Source: Acinetobacter colistiniresistens
Lineage (GTDB): Bacteria; Pseudomonadota; Gammaproteobacteria; Pseudomonadales; Moraxellaceae
Assembly: GCF_000413935.1 (NCBI RefSeq)
Contig: NZ_KE340379.1
Coordinates: 576,595-640,594 of the forward strand
Direction of reading: 5' to 3'
DNA length: 64,000 bases
Shown: positions 8,700 through 16,921 of the stretch, piece by piece
How positions within the stretch are numbered: position 1 is the first letter of the stretch
Layout of the letters: every line of letters begins with the position of its first letter
The notes under the pieces: generated by a model
What the model saw: only the letters and a program-made list of their open reading frames with translations
Database searches by the model: none
Told to the model about the DNA's origin: nothing
Translations under genes and position numbers: made by a program

Positions 8700-9710
8700 A
8701 TGATGAAAAGCTTTATGAAAAATAATGATATGCGTCCACTAAAAGTATGGTCGTCTGCTGTGCAGTTGGTAGTGTTGAGTTTGATCTTACTTCTTAGTCA
8801 GCTCACGCTGGCTAAGGACAGAATTCAATACCATGTACAAAACTTTGATGGTTCAACCTTAAAAGTTATCAATGAACAGGGAATCGTCAGCCAATCCTAT
8901 CAATACGCGCCATTTGGACAACAATTACAGTTAAAGAAACCAAGTAATCTTAAGAATCCGAATGCCTTTGTAGGTGGCGTGCAAGATGCAGGAGATCTGG
9001 TTTACTTAAAGCAACGACACTATAACCCTGTATTGGGACGTTTCTACCAACCAGATCCGATTACATTTTTAAGTGGGGGGCATGGTCAAACGAATCGTTA
9101 TCAGTATGGGTGGAATGATACTTATCATTTTACGGATGCTAATGGCGAAGCTGCTGTTGTTAGAAATGGAGTTTGGGTTGATGATGGAACAAACTTTTAT
9201 TCAAGTACTGGAGGAGGATTAACAGATCTAATTTCTCAAAATTTTGCTTCAGATTTAATGACATTAGCACCACTTCCAAAATTTAATTTAGTATCAAAAG
9301 CTGCTTTATTTAGTGAAAAATTCGTACCTTCTTTGTCGTATCAAATTGCATTAAATAAAAATATTTTAGTATGGGATTTCATTAAACCAACTGCTGCTGC
9401 TATGCCAGGAACATATATACCTAAATCATTTGAATTAATGACGACCAGAGGGGTCTTTTGGGTACACCCTAATGCTACAAAACATATGCTCGAATATTTA
9501 ACAAGAAATACCCCTTCTAACTCTTTAGGATCGATTAGGATGATTAATAATCAAGCTATGTTATTAAGTTTACAGTCCGCAGTTAGTCAAGCCGCGACTC
9601 AAGGAATAAAATATGAGAAATTAATTGATGTAGGGCAGTGGGAGTTGAGATTTTCTATGAGAAGTGGTGACAGATTACCTGTGTTAATGCATGCGGTATA
9701 TAATAAATGA
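8700..9710 (+). CDS. Separately encoded RHS core plus putative toxin tip
   Basis: 336 residues. The N-terminus has a basic start and a hydrophobic segment (VQLVVLSLILLLSQLTLA) acting as signal peptide or anchor. Residues ~45-150 hold a final YD-like unit (SYQYAPFGQQL) and the conserved RHS core motif QRHYNPVLGRFYQPDPI, then YQYGWNDTYHFTDANGEA, the usual junction to a variable tip. The remaining ~185 residues are unlike the shell and end with a compact domain (HPNATKHMLEYLTR and GQWELRFSMRSGDRLPVLMH). This is a candidate toxin; the H and W-E-R pattern faintly recalls BECR-type RNases, but I cannot assign activity. A good ribosome site (GAGGACGA) precedes the ATG. Confidence 0.75.
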   Translation: MMKSFMKNNDMRPLKVWSSAVQLVVLSLILLLSQLTLAKDRIQYHVQNFDGSTLKVINEQGIVSQSYQYAPFGQQLQLKKPSNLKNPNAFVGGVQDAGDLVYLKQRHYNPVLGRFYQPDPITFLSGGHGQTNRYQYGWNDTYHFTDANGEAAVVRNGVWVDDGTNFYSSTGGGLTDLISQNFASDLMTLAPLPKFNLVSKAALFSEKFVPSLSYQIALNKNILVWDFIKPTAAAMPGTYIPKSFELMTTRGVFWVHPNATKHMLEYLTRNTPSNSLGSIRMINNQAMLLSLQSAVSQAATQGIKYEKLIDVGQWELRFSMRSGDRLPVLMHAVYNK

Positions 9711-10225
9711 TATTAACTATGGAAAGCAAAACTCAAGGAAAAGACGTTTTTTTTGAGTTTGATAAGTATGTTCCTTGTTCAATGTATTTTTATGATAAAT
9801 TATTGTCGGATTTATATTGGAGAGCTGGTAATGGTAATACGTCATTAATTGAAGTTGGGATTTTAAATAATGGCCTTTTAAATAGTATAACGGTAGTTTC
9901 TATATCTGCTGATCATGTTATAAAAAGAGAAGATTCTTATCTGATAGAAAGTCGGATTGAAAAAGGGTTGCCAATTTTTAATACTTTGAGCTGGGAAAAG
10001 AACTTAGAGGATTATAAGAATGTTTTTTTAGATAATTTTTCAATTAATTTTAATTTTATTGTTGGTATTAATTATATTGAAATAAAATTTTCAATGGAAG
10101 TGGTTGACTTTTATTTAAAAAATCAGGGGGTTTTTCTTGGTTTTAATAAGAGAAATTTTCTGGTGAGAGTATTAATTGTAGAAGTTGATGAGAATATTAT
10201 ATCTATGTTGAAATTTTTTTATTAG
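9707..10225 (+). CDS. Putative immunity protein for the RHS tip
   Basis: 172 residues, starting in an ATGA overlap with the toxin stop codon; a second ATG is at 9719. There is no signal peptide and the protein is rich in Phe, Ile and Asn, with markedly AT-rich codons compared with the shell gene. It has no motif I know. Position directly behind the RHS tip, translational coupling, small size and odd composition are what immunity genes of polymorphic toxins look like. The assignment rests on context only. Confidence 0.55.
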   Translation: MILTMESKTQGKDVFFEFDKYVPCSMYFYDKLLSDLYWRAGNGNTSLIEVGILNNGLLNSITVVSISADHVIKREDSYLIESRIEKGLPIFNTLSWEKNLEDYKNVFLDNFSINFNFIVGINYIEIKFSMEVVDFYLKNQGVFLGFNKRNFLVRVLIVEVDENIISMLKFFY

Positions 10226-10263
10226 AGGTTTTGAAGAGGTTTAATTGAAATGAGAAGGTTAAA

Positions 10264-10590
10264 ATGAAAAAAATAATTTTGATACTATTCTTAAATTTAT
10301 TTTTTTCTAGTTCTGCATTTGCAAATAGTGGGTTCTATAACTCTAAAATTGCTGCGATTACAATCCATGATAGTTGGAATGTATTTATTATCGAATTAAA
10401 AAGTCCTGTTGCCACCGGCGAAAAATGTGGTATTTCAAATGCAGTGGTTCTTAAGAGAGATCATTATCTCTTTAAAGAAATGTATGCAACACTTTTATCT
10501 GCATTTCACGCACAAACGGTAATTAGTGGTTGGGCTGATGGCTGCTATGGTCAATATCCCATTATCACAAGATTAGATTTGAGAAAGTGA
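10264..10590 (+). CDS. Small exported protein, RHS-island family, copy 4
   Basis: 108 residues with a signal peptide (MKKIILILFLNLFFSSSAFA). The mature domain has KIAAITIHDSWNVFIIELKS, two cysteines (GEKCGIS, DGCYGQ) and the core FKEMYATLLSAFHAQTVI. It is very close to the next gene (10620), with the same length, spacing of cysteines and ending (TRLDLRK versus TRLDISK), so the pair arose by recent tandem duplication. It follows the immunity candidate by 38 bp on the same strand. Function unknown. Confidence 0.72.
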   Translation: MKKIILILFLNLFFSSSAFANSGFYNSKIAAITIHDSWNVFIIELKSPVATGEKCGISNAVVLKRDHYLFKEMYATLLSAFHAQTVISGWADGCYGQYPIITRLDLRK

Positions 10591-10619
10591 TTTAAATAAT
10601 TAATGCTATTAGGGGTTAA

Positions 10620-10949
10620 ATGATGAAAAAAATATTCTTGACACTGTGTTTTAGCTTTTTATTGAGTAGTTCTGCATTTGCAAATAGCTCTTTTGGACTA
10701 TCAAAAATTAATACACTTGTTGTACATGATAGCGGAGCGTATGTAATTGTTGTTTTAAAAAGCCCTGTTGCATCTGGTGAGGGATGCACTTCTTCAAGTG
10801 AGTTAAAGCTTAAAGTCGACCATCCTTTATTTAAAGTCATGTACGCAACCTTGTTAACTGCACTGCAAAGTCAAACACCCGTTCAAGGTTGGGTGAATGG
10901 ATGTGATGGCAGAGAACCAATTTTGACTCGATTAGATATATCAAAATAG
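10620..10949 (+). CDS. Small exported protein, RHS-island family, copy 5
   Basis: 109 residues; ATG at 10620 or 10623 behind an AGGGG ribosome site. Signal peptide ends at SSSAFA, as in copy 4. The mature domain contains INTLVVHDSGAYVIVVLKS, GEGCTSSS, FKVMYATLLTALQSQTPV and GCDGREP. It is a tandem paralogue of the preceding gene and the last gene of the island before a ~400-bp spacer. Confidence 0.72.
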   Translation: MMKKIFLTLCFSFLLSSSAFANSSFGLSKINTLVVHDSGAYVIVVLKSPVASGEGCTSSSELKLKVDHPLFKVMYATLLTALQSQTPVQGWVNGCDGREPILTRLDISK

Positions 10950-11350
10950 CAGGTTAATTGCATTTTAGAGTTCTATTAATTGGTATATTTAATTACTTTT
11001 TTAAGTTGAAAGATTTCACGCTGCTATATGGAGTTAATACTGATTTGAAATGAAATCCAATTAATAAAAACTATATACTATTGAATTTATTTTCATTAAA
11101 TCATTTAGGGCTAGTTATATACCATTAGCTTATTTAGTCCCATTGAGACGTTTGTGGGTAAGCACAAAATTTGGGACTCTATTTTGGCCAAAATTCAGTT
11201 TGAATTAAGAAATTAGTCTTAACCTAACAATACGGTAATAACCGTAGCAAGCAAAGCAATACTTTTAGCCACATTCTCCAGATGTGGCTTTTTTTATAGA
11301 ATTCATCATTGGGTGCATATTAAAAATATCAAGCCAACAACACTTAGCTG
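10950..11350. other. Intergenic spacer at island end
   Basis: No credible gene. It holds an inverted repeat AGTCCCA (11136-11142) / TGGGACT (11172-11178), a short palindrome TACGGTAATAACCGTA at 11231-11246 and the terminator listed separately. Neither repeat can be assigned a function. Confidence 0.5.
11267..11295 (+). terminator. Rho-independent terminator
   Basis: Stem AGCCACAT / ATGTGGCT with a 7-base loop, followed by a run of T on the plus strand. It closes the rightward-transcribed RHS island; the ubiG operon approaches from the other side. Confidence 0.75.
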
Positions 11351-12067
11351 TTAAGATGTACTAGTTTTTATACAACTGGTCATATAGTTTACGGTGATGT
11401 CTGGCGCTAACCAGAAATATTTGCCGATTGGACTATAATGTAGACCAATCGTATTCATCTGCGTTAAACCAGCAATTTCTGAAAAGCTTCTAAGCTCATG
11501 CGGTTTAATATATTTATTAAAGTTATGCGTGCCTTTGGGCATTAATTTAAAAAGATATTCACCCCCGACAATCGTATATAAAAAAGACTTTGGATTTCTG
11601 TTGATCGTTGAAAAAAATACTAATCCATGAGGTTTTACTAATTGTGCACAAGACTGGACAATTGCAGCAGGGTTAGGAACATGTTCTAGAAGTTCCATAC
11701 AGGTAATAATATCGTATTGTTGTGGGCTTATTTTTGCCAATTCCTCTACAGCAATAGTGCGATACTCAAGGTTATGAATATTCTCCATAATCGCGTGATT
11801 ACGGGCAACCTGAATACTTTGCTCCCCGAGGTCGATTCCAAGCACATCTGCACCATACCGGGCCATACTTTCAGCTAGAATTCCGCCACCACAACCAACA
11901 TCAAGAATCTTTTTATCTTGAATACCGTTTGCAATCGACTTTATCCATCCCAAACGTAAAGGATTAATGGTGTGCAGAGGAGCAAATTCACCCTTTAAAT
12001 CCCACCAGCGATCGGATATCGCTTCAAACTTTTCCAGTTCTTGAGGATCATGGTTTGATGGCTTCAT
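11351..12067 (-). CDS. ubiG: UbiG-like 3-demethylubiquinone/polyprenyl-dihydroxybenzoate O-methyltransferase
   Basis: 238 residues, the normal size of UbiG. The N-terminus (LEKFEAISDRWWDLKGEFAP) and LHTINPLRLGWI are characteristic of the family. The SAM-binding site is ILDVGCGGGILAESMA (motif I), followed by VLGIDLGEQSI and TCMELLEHVPNP. UbiG carries out both O-methylation steps of ubiquinone synthesis in the cytoplasm and at the inner membrane. Its start codon overlaps the stop of the AraC-type regulator (ATGA), so it is the last gene of a three-gene minus-strand unit. Such a genetic link to an AraC regulator is unusual, and a second ubiG could exist elsewhere. Confidence 0.85.
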   Translation of the reverse strand: MKPSNHDPQELEKFEAISDRWWDLKGEFAPLHTINPLRLGWIKSIANGIQDKKILDVGCGGGILAESMARYGADVLGIDLGEQSIQVARNHAIMENIHNLEYRTIAVEELAKISPQQYDIITCMELLEHVPNPAAIVQSCAQLVKPHGLVFFSTINRNPKSFLYTIVGGEYLFKLMPKGTHNFNKYIKPHELRSFSEIAGLTQMNTIGLHYSPIGKYFWLAPDITVNYMTSCIKTSTS

Positions 12068-12864
12068 GTTTGATTATCCAGTTTGATTTGTCGCTCGGAA
12101 TAAAATTTTTTAGGAGAGGATTTCATTGCTTTTTTAAACATGGTGATGAATGAACTATCCGAAACATAACCTAACTCATTGGCAATATAAGTAATGCTTC
12201 GGCCATCATTTAACTTCTGAAGAGCTAAAGTAATATGCAGTCGTCGACGCCAATGATTTAAAGAAAGTTTCATTTCTCCCTTAAAAGTACGCGTGAGACT
12301 TCTTTCACTCATACCACATTGTTTTGCCCATTGAGCCAAGCTGGTTTTTTGCTCGGGTTGGTGGAGGAGTGAGTCTGTAATCATCTTCAGTCGCTTATCC
12401 GACGGAAGTGGTAAATATTGCGATTGCTGAGGTGCACTGATAATTTCGTCTACTAAAACCTGCATTAGTCGTGCTTCAGCACTATGGGGAGTGAAGTTAG
12501 GTTTAATTTCCTCGGTTCTTAGAAAGAGGCTATTTAAAAAATCACTGACTTGAATAACGTGGCATTCGTTATGATCGAAAAGGTTTTTTTGAGTAAACAC
12601 CATAAAACAGCTTGAAAGACCAATACCCGTTGATGAATGAGAAATATTGGGCGGAATCCAGATGGCTGTTTTAGGAGGTACAACCCATATCCCTGTAACT
12701 GTAGAGATCGTAATTAAGCCTGATTGAGTTGCCATCAACTGGCCATAGTCGTGCTGATGTAAGCCTAATTCCCAATCTGGCACATCAGCAGTAACTTTGA
12801 GTACGGTGACTGGATCATTCATCAGAGTGGAAGCATGAATGTCATGTAGCTTATTGATCTCCAT
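12064..12864 (-). CDS. AraC-family transcriptional regulator with cupin-type sensor domain
   Basis: 266 residues. The N-terminal half is an AraC-type cupin (LGLHQHDYGQLMATQSG, then GIWVVPPKTAIWIPPNISHS), a signature of the one-component regulators often placed next to MFS efflux pumps. The C-terminal ~100 residues carry two helix-turn-helix units (SLAQWAKQCGMSERSLTR and SITYIANELGYVSDSSFI). Its start overlaps the preceding gene by one base and its stop overlaps ubiG, so it is translationally coupled on both sides. Target and ligand are unknown. Confidence 0.87.
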   Translation of the reverse strand: MEINKLHDIHASTLMNDPVTVLKVTADVPDWELGLHQHDYGQLMATQSGLITISTVTGIWVVPPKTAIWIPPNISHSSTGIGLSSCFMVFTQKNLFDHNECHVIQVSDFLNSLFLRTEEIKPNFTPHSAEARLMQVLVDEIISAPQQSQYLPLPSDKRLKMITDSLLHQPEQKTSLAQWAKQCGMSERSLTRTFKGEMKLSLNHWRRRLHITLALQKLNDGRSITYIANELGYVSDSSFITMFKKAMKSSPKKFYSERQIKLDNQT

Positions 12865-13265
12865 TATGGATGCAAAAGTTGGTAGACAAGTTGATCTGAT
12901 TCTTCTTTACTTGATACGACATACATTGGATAACCTGAAAACTGTAAATATACTTTTGAAAACTGTTCGGCTTTGGTTCTTTGTGCAAGATCGGGTTCAA
13001 TATGGACTAAGCCTAAAACAAAGCGAGACAATGTTTCTCGTTTGGCTTTTACCCACCCAGCAATGCGTTTTCGGGATTCATGGTCATTGTTCTGTTCTGC
13101 CTCATCAAATGCACCTTCGCTAATGAAAACAAATTTTTCATTTTTAGCCAGCAGGGCCGTAAAGGTCTCAAACAGTTCATCTAGAGATTGCTGATCCTTA
13201 CTTTTATAGCTAAGGGTAATGATGGGAAATGTTTCAATGTTCTTGATGTACATGAGATTGACCAT
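12864..13265 (-). CDS. Conserved hypothetical protein (SpoIIAA/STAS-like size)
   Basis: 133 residues, or 129 from the internal ATG at 13253 (MYIKNIETFP). No signal peptide or membrane helix. It contains YKSKDQQSLDELFETFTALL, then FVFISEGAF, then RKRIAGWVKAKRETLSRFVL, consistent with an alternating alpha/beta fold as seen in STAS-like proteins. That resemblance is only a fold-level impression. First gene of the unit that continues with the AraC regulator and ubiG. Function not recognised. Confidence 0.65.
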   Translation of the reverse strand: MVNLMYIKNIETFPIITLSYKSKDQQSLDELFETFTALLAKNEKFVFISEGAFDEAEQNNDHESRKRIAGWVKAKRETLSRFVLGLVHIEPDLAQRTKAEQFSKVYLQFSGYPMYVVSSKEESDQLVYQLLHP

Positions 13266-13419
13266 AAATGATAATGATTCTTCTTATTATATCGACCTTT
13301 GTGGAATTAACTTGCTTGTTTGAGTCAAAAAACTTTTCAATCCAGCCAATATAAGCTTTAAAAAAAGACGATGCTAATGAGAGAAAAATTGTGTTTTATG
13401 CGCATAGGGGATTTTACAC

Positions 13420-13548
13420 ATGAGGCTAAGTATTGAAAATGATTTAAAATTTCGACTACATGACTCTCGTCTATTTCATCAATGGATAGATCTCATACTC
13501 AAATTTTATAACAATCAAGTTCGCTGTATAAGCCAAGTAAATATTTAA
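13420..13548 (+). CDS. Possible 42-residue small ORF
   Basis: ATG at 13420 to TAA at 13546-13548 gives a 42-residue basic peptide with RLFHQWIDLILKFYNNQ. No convincing ribosome site is seen and it touches the end of the convergent DUF1826 gene. It may be chance or a gene remnant. The rest of 13266-13419 shows nothing. Confidence 0.15.
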   Translation: MRLSIENDLKFRLHDSRLFHQWIDLILKFYNNQVRCISQVNI

Positions 13549-14243
13549 CAGATCAGCAGCAGTCTATACTCACCCTCTTTTTCAGCAGGTGCTCTATGCA
13601 CGCAGGGCAAGGCCTGTTGTGTGGGATGGTCTACCGCCAAGCGCCAAAGATATCCTGAGCCTAAATTCACAGGTCGGGCATCCGGTTTGGGTTGATAATG
13701 TAAATCAAAGAAATAATCTTCCAAGAAATGTTCAAATTCTGCTTCTGGCCCGTCATATAGGTTTTTGAGTTTGTTTCTGATGTCTGGGATTAGAATCTTT
13801 TGTTCAACCTGATCATTCGGCAAAATATCACTTGCTACACCGTAATAAGTGCATAAAAAAGTATCCGTTGCGATGGGAGAGCGATCAATATGGTAAGAAT
13901 AGACGTCTGTTGAGATGAAATCGAATTCTAGGTCACGTTCGTAACTTTCAAGAAGATTCAGAGAAGGTGACGCCCCGAAATCAGAGAGAAGTTGCATATC
14001 GCTTAAGATTATTTCTCTTGCCTGATTGCCTTTTTCTGAAAGTTTCAGTGCTATAAGATCCTCAATGGAAACTTCGGTAATCTTCTCTTTTAATTCAAGT
14101 TTAGTCACAATTTCTTTAAAGTCACCCATCAAATTTCTAGACCAGCAAATGGCATTCATCTCTCCTTGAAAATGAGTATTTACCAGTTCAGAAAAACTAG
14201 AAACTACCTTAATTTGATCACTGTCAGAAAATGTCTTGCTCAT
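13545..14243 (-). CDS. DUF1826 family protein
   Basis: Core of ~232 residues from the ATG at 14243 (MSKTFSDSDQ); the frame stays open to a TTG at 14315, so the start is uncertain. Family landmarks: GEMNAICWSRNLMGDF near the N-terminus, EIILSDMQLLSDFGASP, then YSYHIDRSPIATDTFLCTYY, ILIPDIRNKL and the C-terminal LPCVHRAPAEKEGEYRLLLI. The His/Asp and His/Arg motifs look like a metal or catalytic site, but DUF1826 proteins have no established activity. They often lie near zinc-regulated genes. No zinc-related neighbour is seen here. Confidence 0.75.
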   Translation of the reverse strand: MSKTFSDSDQIKVVSSFSELVNTHFQGEMNAICWSRNLMGDFKEIVTKLELKEKITEVSIEDLIALKLSEKGNQAREIILSDMQLLSDFGASPSLNLLESYERDLEFDFISTDVYSYHIDRSPIATDTFLCTYYGVASDILPNDQVEQKILIPDIRNKLKNLYDGPEAEFEHFLEDYFFDLHYQPKPDARPVNLGSGYLWRLAVDHPTQQALPCVHRAPAEKEGEYRLLLIC

Positions 14244-14620
14244 ATAGAAATTAAATAAATCATTTACTCTGGCTAATAATATACACCCAGTTCCTATAGA
14301 AATATTGCTTTTCAAGCGATTCGATAGATTTAATCGGCTTTGGTGGGCAATTTACATTCAGCGAAGTAAATAAGTATTTTCTTGGTTATTCACCTCTGTT
14401 TAGCATGGTGATTTGTTATACATATATGTTTGTTTTTGTGATGTATTGTTGAATTTTTCGTGTGTGTATGAAGAATATGCAAGGTTAATGATAGCTTTCT
14501 CCAATTGTAGATTGATAGCAAAATCGCATCTGCCTTTCCAAAGGAAAGATGCTTTGGAGCAGCTTTAATATTTAAAAATCATTTTAATGAGACAAAATGA
14601 TGGTGAGGATAAGAGAACGA

Positions 14621-15241
14621 ATGAAGAATTTAATTTTAACTAGCGTGTTTGCAGTAGCGGCGGTATTTTCAACACAAACGATGGCCAACGATTTTGTCGA
14701 AGGCAAAGATTATAAAGTTGTCTCAAATCCAGTAAAAACCTCAGCACCTGCCAATCAAATTGAAGTACGGGAATTCTTTTGGTACGGGTGTACTTATTGT
14801 TTTAAATTAGAGCCTTATATGCAGGCCTGGCTAAAGAAAATTCCAAGTGATGTGTATTTCCTTCGTACTCCGGCAGCAATGAATCCGATGTGGGAGCAGG
14901 GGGCGCGTGCCTACTACGTGAGTGAAGCTTTGGGTGTACGTAAGCGAACTCATTTACCGCTATTTCATATTAATAATGTGGGAAATCAAAAAATTCTGCA
15001 GAAGGATGCCTTTGCTAAATTCTTTGTGAAGTATGGTGTCCCTGAAGCAAAATTTAATAGTATGTATGATTCTTTTGCAATCACCGCAAAAATTTCTGAA
15101 TCAAACCAGTTGGCACAAAAATATCAATTGACTGGTGTTCCTGCTGTTGTTGTAAATGGAAAATATATTGTGCAAGGGGGTGATGATAAGGTGGTTAAAG
15201 TGGTCGAATATCTTGTCAATAAAGAGCGTAAAGCGAAGTAA
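14621..15241 (+). CDS. dsbA: DsbA-like periplasmic thiol:disulfide interchange protein
   Basis: 206 residues from ATG 14621 (MKNLILTSVFAVAAVFSTQTMA is the signal peptide; earlier ATGs at 14597 and 14600 only add a charged leader). The thioredoxin fold is evident: EVREFFWYGC, the redox motif C-T-Y-C, LRTPAAMNPMWEQGAR in the helical insertion, and the cis-Pro loop TGVPAVVVNGKY. DsbA oxidises cysteine pairs in exported proteins. The dipeptide between the active-site cysteines is Thr-Tyr, not Pro-His, which should change the redox potential. It could be a specialised DsbA paralogue. It is monocistronic. Confidence 0.85.
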   Translation: MKNLILTSVFAVAAVFSTQTMANDFVEGKDYKVVSNPVKTSAPANQIEVREFFWYGCTYCFKLEPYMQAWLKKIPSDVYFLRTPAAMNPMWEQGARAYYVSEALGVRKRTHLPLFHINNVGNQKILQKDAFAKFFVKYGVPEAKFNSMYDSFAITAKISESNQLAQKYQLTGVPAVVVNGKYIVQGGDDKVVKVVEYLVNKERKAK

Positions 15242-15541
15242 TTTTTAAAATTACAATTGCTTGTCATTGAGTTAGTTTAATACCTTGTTGAACCCTTTTG
15301 AATTTCCTGTTTTGTTATCTATCAGTAAAATTGAAGGATTCTTTCTTTTTTATATTAGATTAATTTGATTATTCTGCGCAAAACCAAACATGAAAAATGT
15401 GATCTATTTCAAATATTCACACTTTGAATTGTATTGGTTGTTTGGTTTCAATTTTTGATATTAGTTTAGTTTTAATTGCTAAATAGATTTTATTTTTACT
15501 GAATTGTTTTGAAATTTAGCTATATTTTTAGGTCATTTAAA
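15242..15541. other. AT-rich spacer, nothing recognised
   Basis: About 300 bases of low-complexity AT-rich DNA between the DsbA-like gene and the next small membrane-protein gene. It includes direct TTTGGTTT-type runs but no open frame, hairpin terminator or RNA gene that I can support. Confidence 0.4.
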
Positions 15542-15859
15542 ATGAATAAAATGCATGTTGCGGTATCTGTCATTATCGGTTTAATTGTTGGTGGCGTCTT
15601 AGGTTCTCTAGGCTATTCGAAAACAGCCGCGCGTTACGACGCGATGACTACAGCTTGTGTTATGGTCAATCAAGCGGTTGAACATGAGATCTTGAAACCA
15701 GAACAGGTCAAACAATTAGGTGAGTTAACTGGACAAAGCCTACGGAAAGATTATGGGTCTGTTGCATCTAAATTTACGTTCTCTGAAAAGCAATTGGGCA
15801 ATGCATCTGAAGGTTCGAATTGTAGCCAGTTTATTGTTGGAGTGAATGCTGCTCAATAA
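15542..15859 (+). CDS. Small membrane-anchored hypothetical protein
   Basis: 105 residues from ATG 15542 (MNKMHVAVSVIIGLIVGGVL); a GTG/TTG-type extension upstream is less likely. A single N-terminal glycine-rich helix (VIIGLIVGGVLGSLGY) anchors a ~75-residue periplasmic domain with two cysteines (TTACVMVN and GSNCSQFI). I do not recognise the family. It is followed immediately by a terminator and seems to be a single-gene unit. Confidence 0.65.
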   Translation: MNKMHVAVSVIIGLIVGGVLGSLGYSKTAARYDAMTTACVMVNQAVEHEILKPEQVKQLGELTGQSLRKDYGSVASKFTFSEKQLGNASEGSNCSQFIVGVNAAQ

Positions 15860-15869
15860 GAACTAAAAG

Positions 15870-15894
15870 GCCCTTGTTATCCAAGGGCTTTTTT
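15870..15894 (+). terminator. Rho-independent terminator
   Basis: Perfect 7-bp stem GCCCTTG / CAAGGGC with a 5-base loop and six T, 11 bases after the stop codon of the small membrane protein. Confidence 0.85.
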
Positions 15895-15967
15895 GGGGCT
15901 ATCGTTCTGATTCATGTTGAATTCGATATCATGCAAATAATAATCTCATAAATCTAAGCATGCTGAT

Positions 15968-16819
15968 TTAACCTAATTTGTCTTCAGTCCGTGTCTCGAA
16001 ATCACTTGCATCATGACGTTCATGCAATTGGGTTGCTAAGTCGCCGAAGGTGCGATTGACCATGCGTCCACGCTGTACCGCAGGGCGTGCCAGAATAGCA
16101 TTTGCCCAACGTTGTACATGTTGATATTGATCTACACCTAAGAATTCATTGGCATTATAAACCCAGCCTTTGACAATGCTGCCATACCAAGGGAAAGCTG
16201 CAATATCGGCAATCGAATATTCGCGTCCAGCCAAATATTCATGTTGTGCTAAATGTTGATCCAAAACATCCAGTAGGCGTTTGGTTTCCATGGCAAAGCG
16301 GTTGATTGCATATTCAATTTTCACAGGCGCATAAGCATAAAAATGCCCCAAACCTCCACCGATGTAAGGTGCGCTGCCCATTTGCCAAAACAACCAGTTT
16401 AAACATTCGGTACGTGCTGCAATATCGTTCGGAATAAAGGCTTTAAACTTTTCAGCCAAATAAAGCAAAATTGAACCTGATTCAAAAATCCTTAAAGGTG
16501 GGGTCTGGCTATGATCGACCAACGCGGGAATTTTAGAGTTTGGATTGATATCGACAAAGCCACTACTGAATTGTTGTCCTTCACCAATCTTAATGAGCCA
16601 AGCATCGTATTCGGCATCTTGATGCCCTAATGCGAGCAGTTCTTCCAGTAAAATCGTGACTTTTTGTCCGTTAGGCGTTGCCAAGGAATAGAGCTGAAGG
16701 GGATGCTTCCCAATCGGTAAAGTATGTTGATAACGACTGCCTGCTGTCGGCTGATTTAAATCTGTTTTTTCTCCAGTCCATTGCCAAATTCGGGGTGGGA
16801 TATAGTTTGAATCGTTCAT
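15968..16819 (-). CDS. yghU: YghU-type glutathione S-transferase / disulfide oxidoreductase
   Basis: 283 residues from the ATG at 16819 (MNDSNYIPPRIWQW). The extended N-terminus IPPRIWQWTGEK and GSRYQHTLPIGKHPLQLYSL are signatures of the YghU/Nu-class GSTs. They bind two glutathiones and have disulfide-bond reductase activity. The thioredoxin-like domain has TPNGQKVTILLEE and NPNSKIPALVDH; the helical domain has GGGLGHFYAYAP and YSIADIAAFPWYG. Cytoplasmic. Divergent gene order suggests no operon partner; the LysR gene upstream is read in the same direction but controls cidAB more plausibly. Confidence 0.88.
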   Translation of the reverse strand: MNDSNYIPPRIWQWTGEKTDLNQPTAGSRYQHTLPIGKHPLQLYSLATPNGQKVTILLEELLALGHQDAEYDAWLIKIGEGQQFSSGFVDINPNSKIPALVDHSQTPPLRIFESGSILLYLAEKFKAFIPNDIAARTECLNWLFWQMGSAPYIGGGLGHFYAYAPVKIEYAINRFAMETKRLLDVLDQHLAQHEYLAGREYSIADIAAFPWYGSIVKGWVYNANEFLGVDQYQHVQRWANAILARPAVQRGRMVNRTFGDLATQLHERHDASDFETRTEDKLG

Positions 16820-16921
16820 TATTATGGGCCAGTTGATCATGAGATCTATCCAGTCTAGGCGAGCTGATCCAAAATTGGGTAGCTTTTTTGTGGTAGCGCT
16901 TTATCTTTTTTTCTACGTATA

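Noticed and set aside
3724..9710. RHS pair as a T6SS effector
   Set aside because: The RHS proteins have export signals and lack a PAAR or N-terminal VgrG-binding region; no EagR chaperone is adjacent and the T6SS locus is 16 kb away and broken.
12839..13194. Two plus-strand frames opposite the 133-residue hypothetical gene
   Set aside because: The minus-strand gene is coupled by overlapping codons to its operon neighbours; the plus frames overlap each other and lack start signals.
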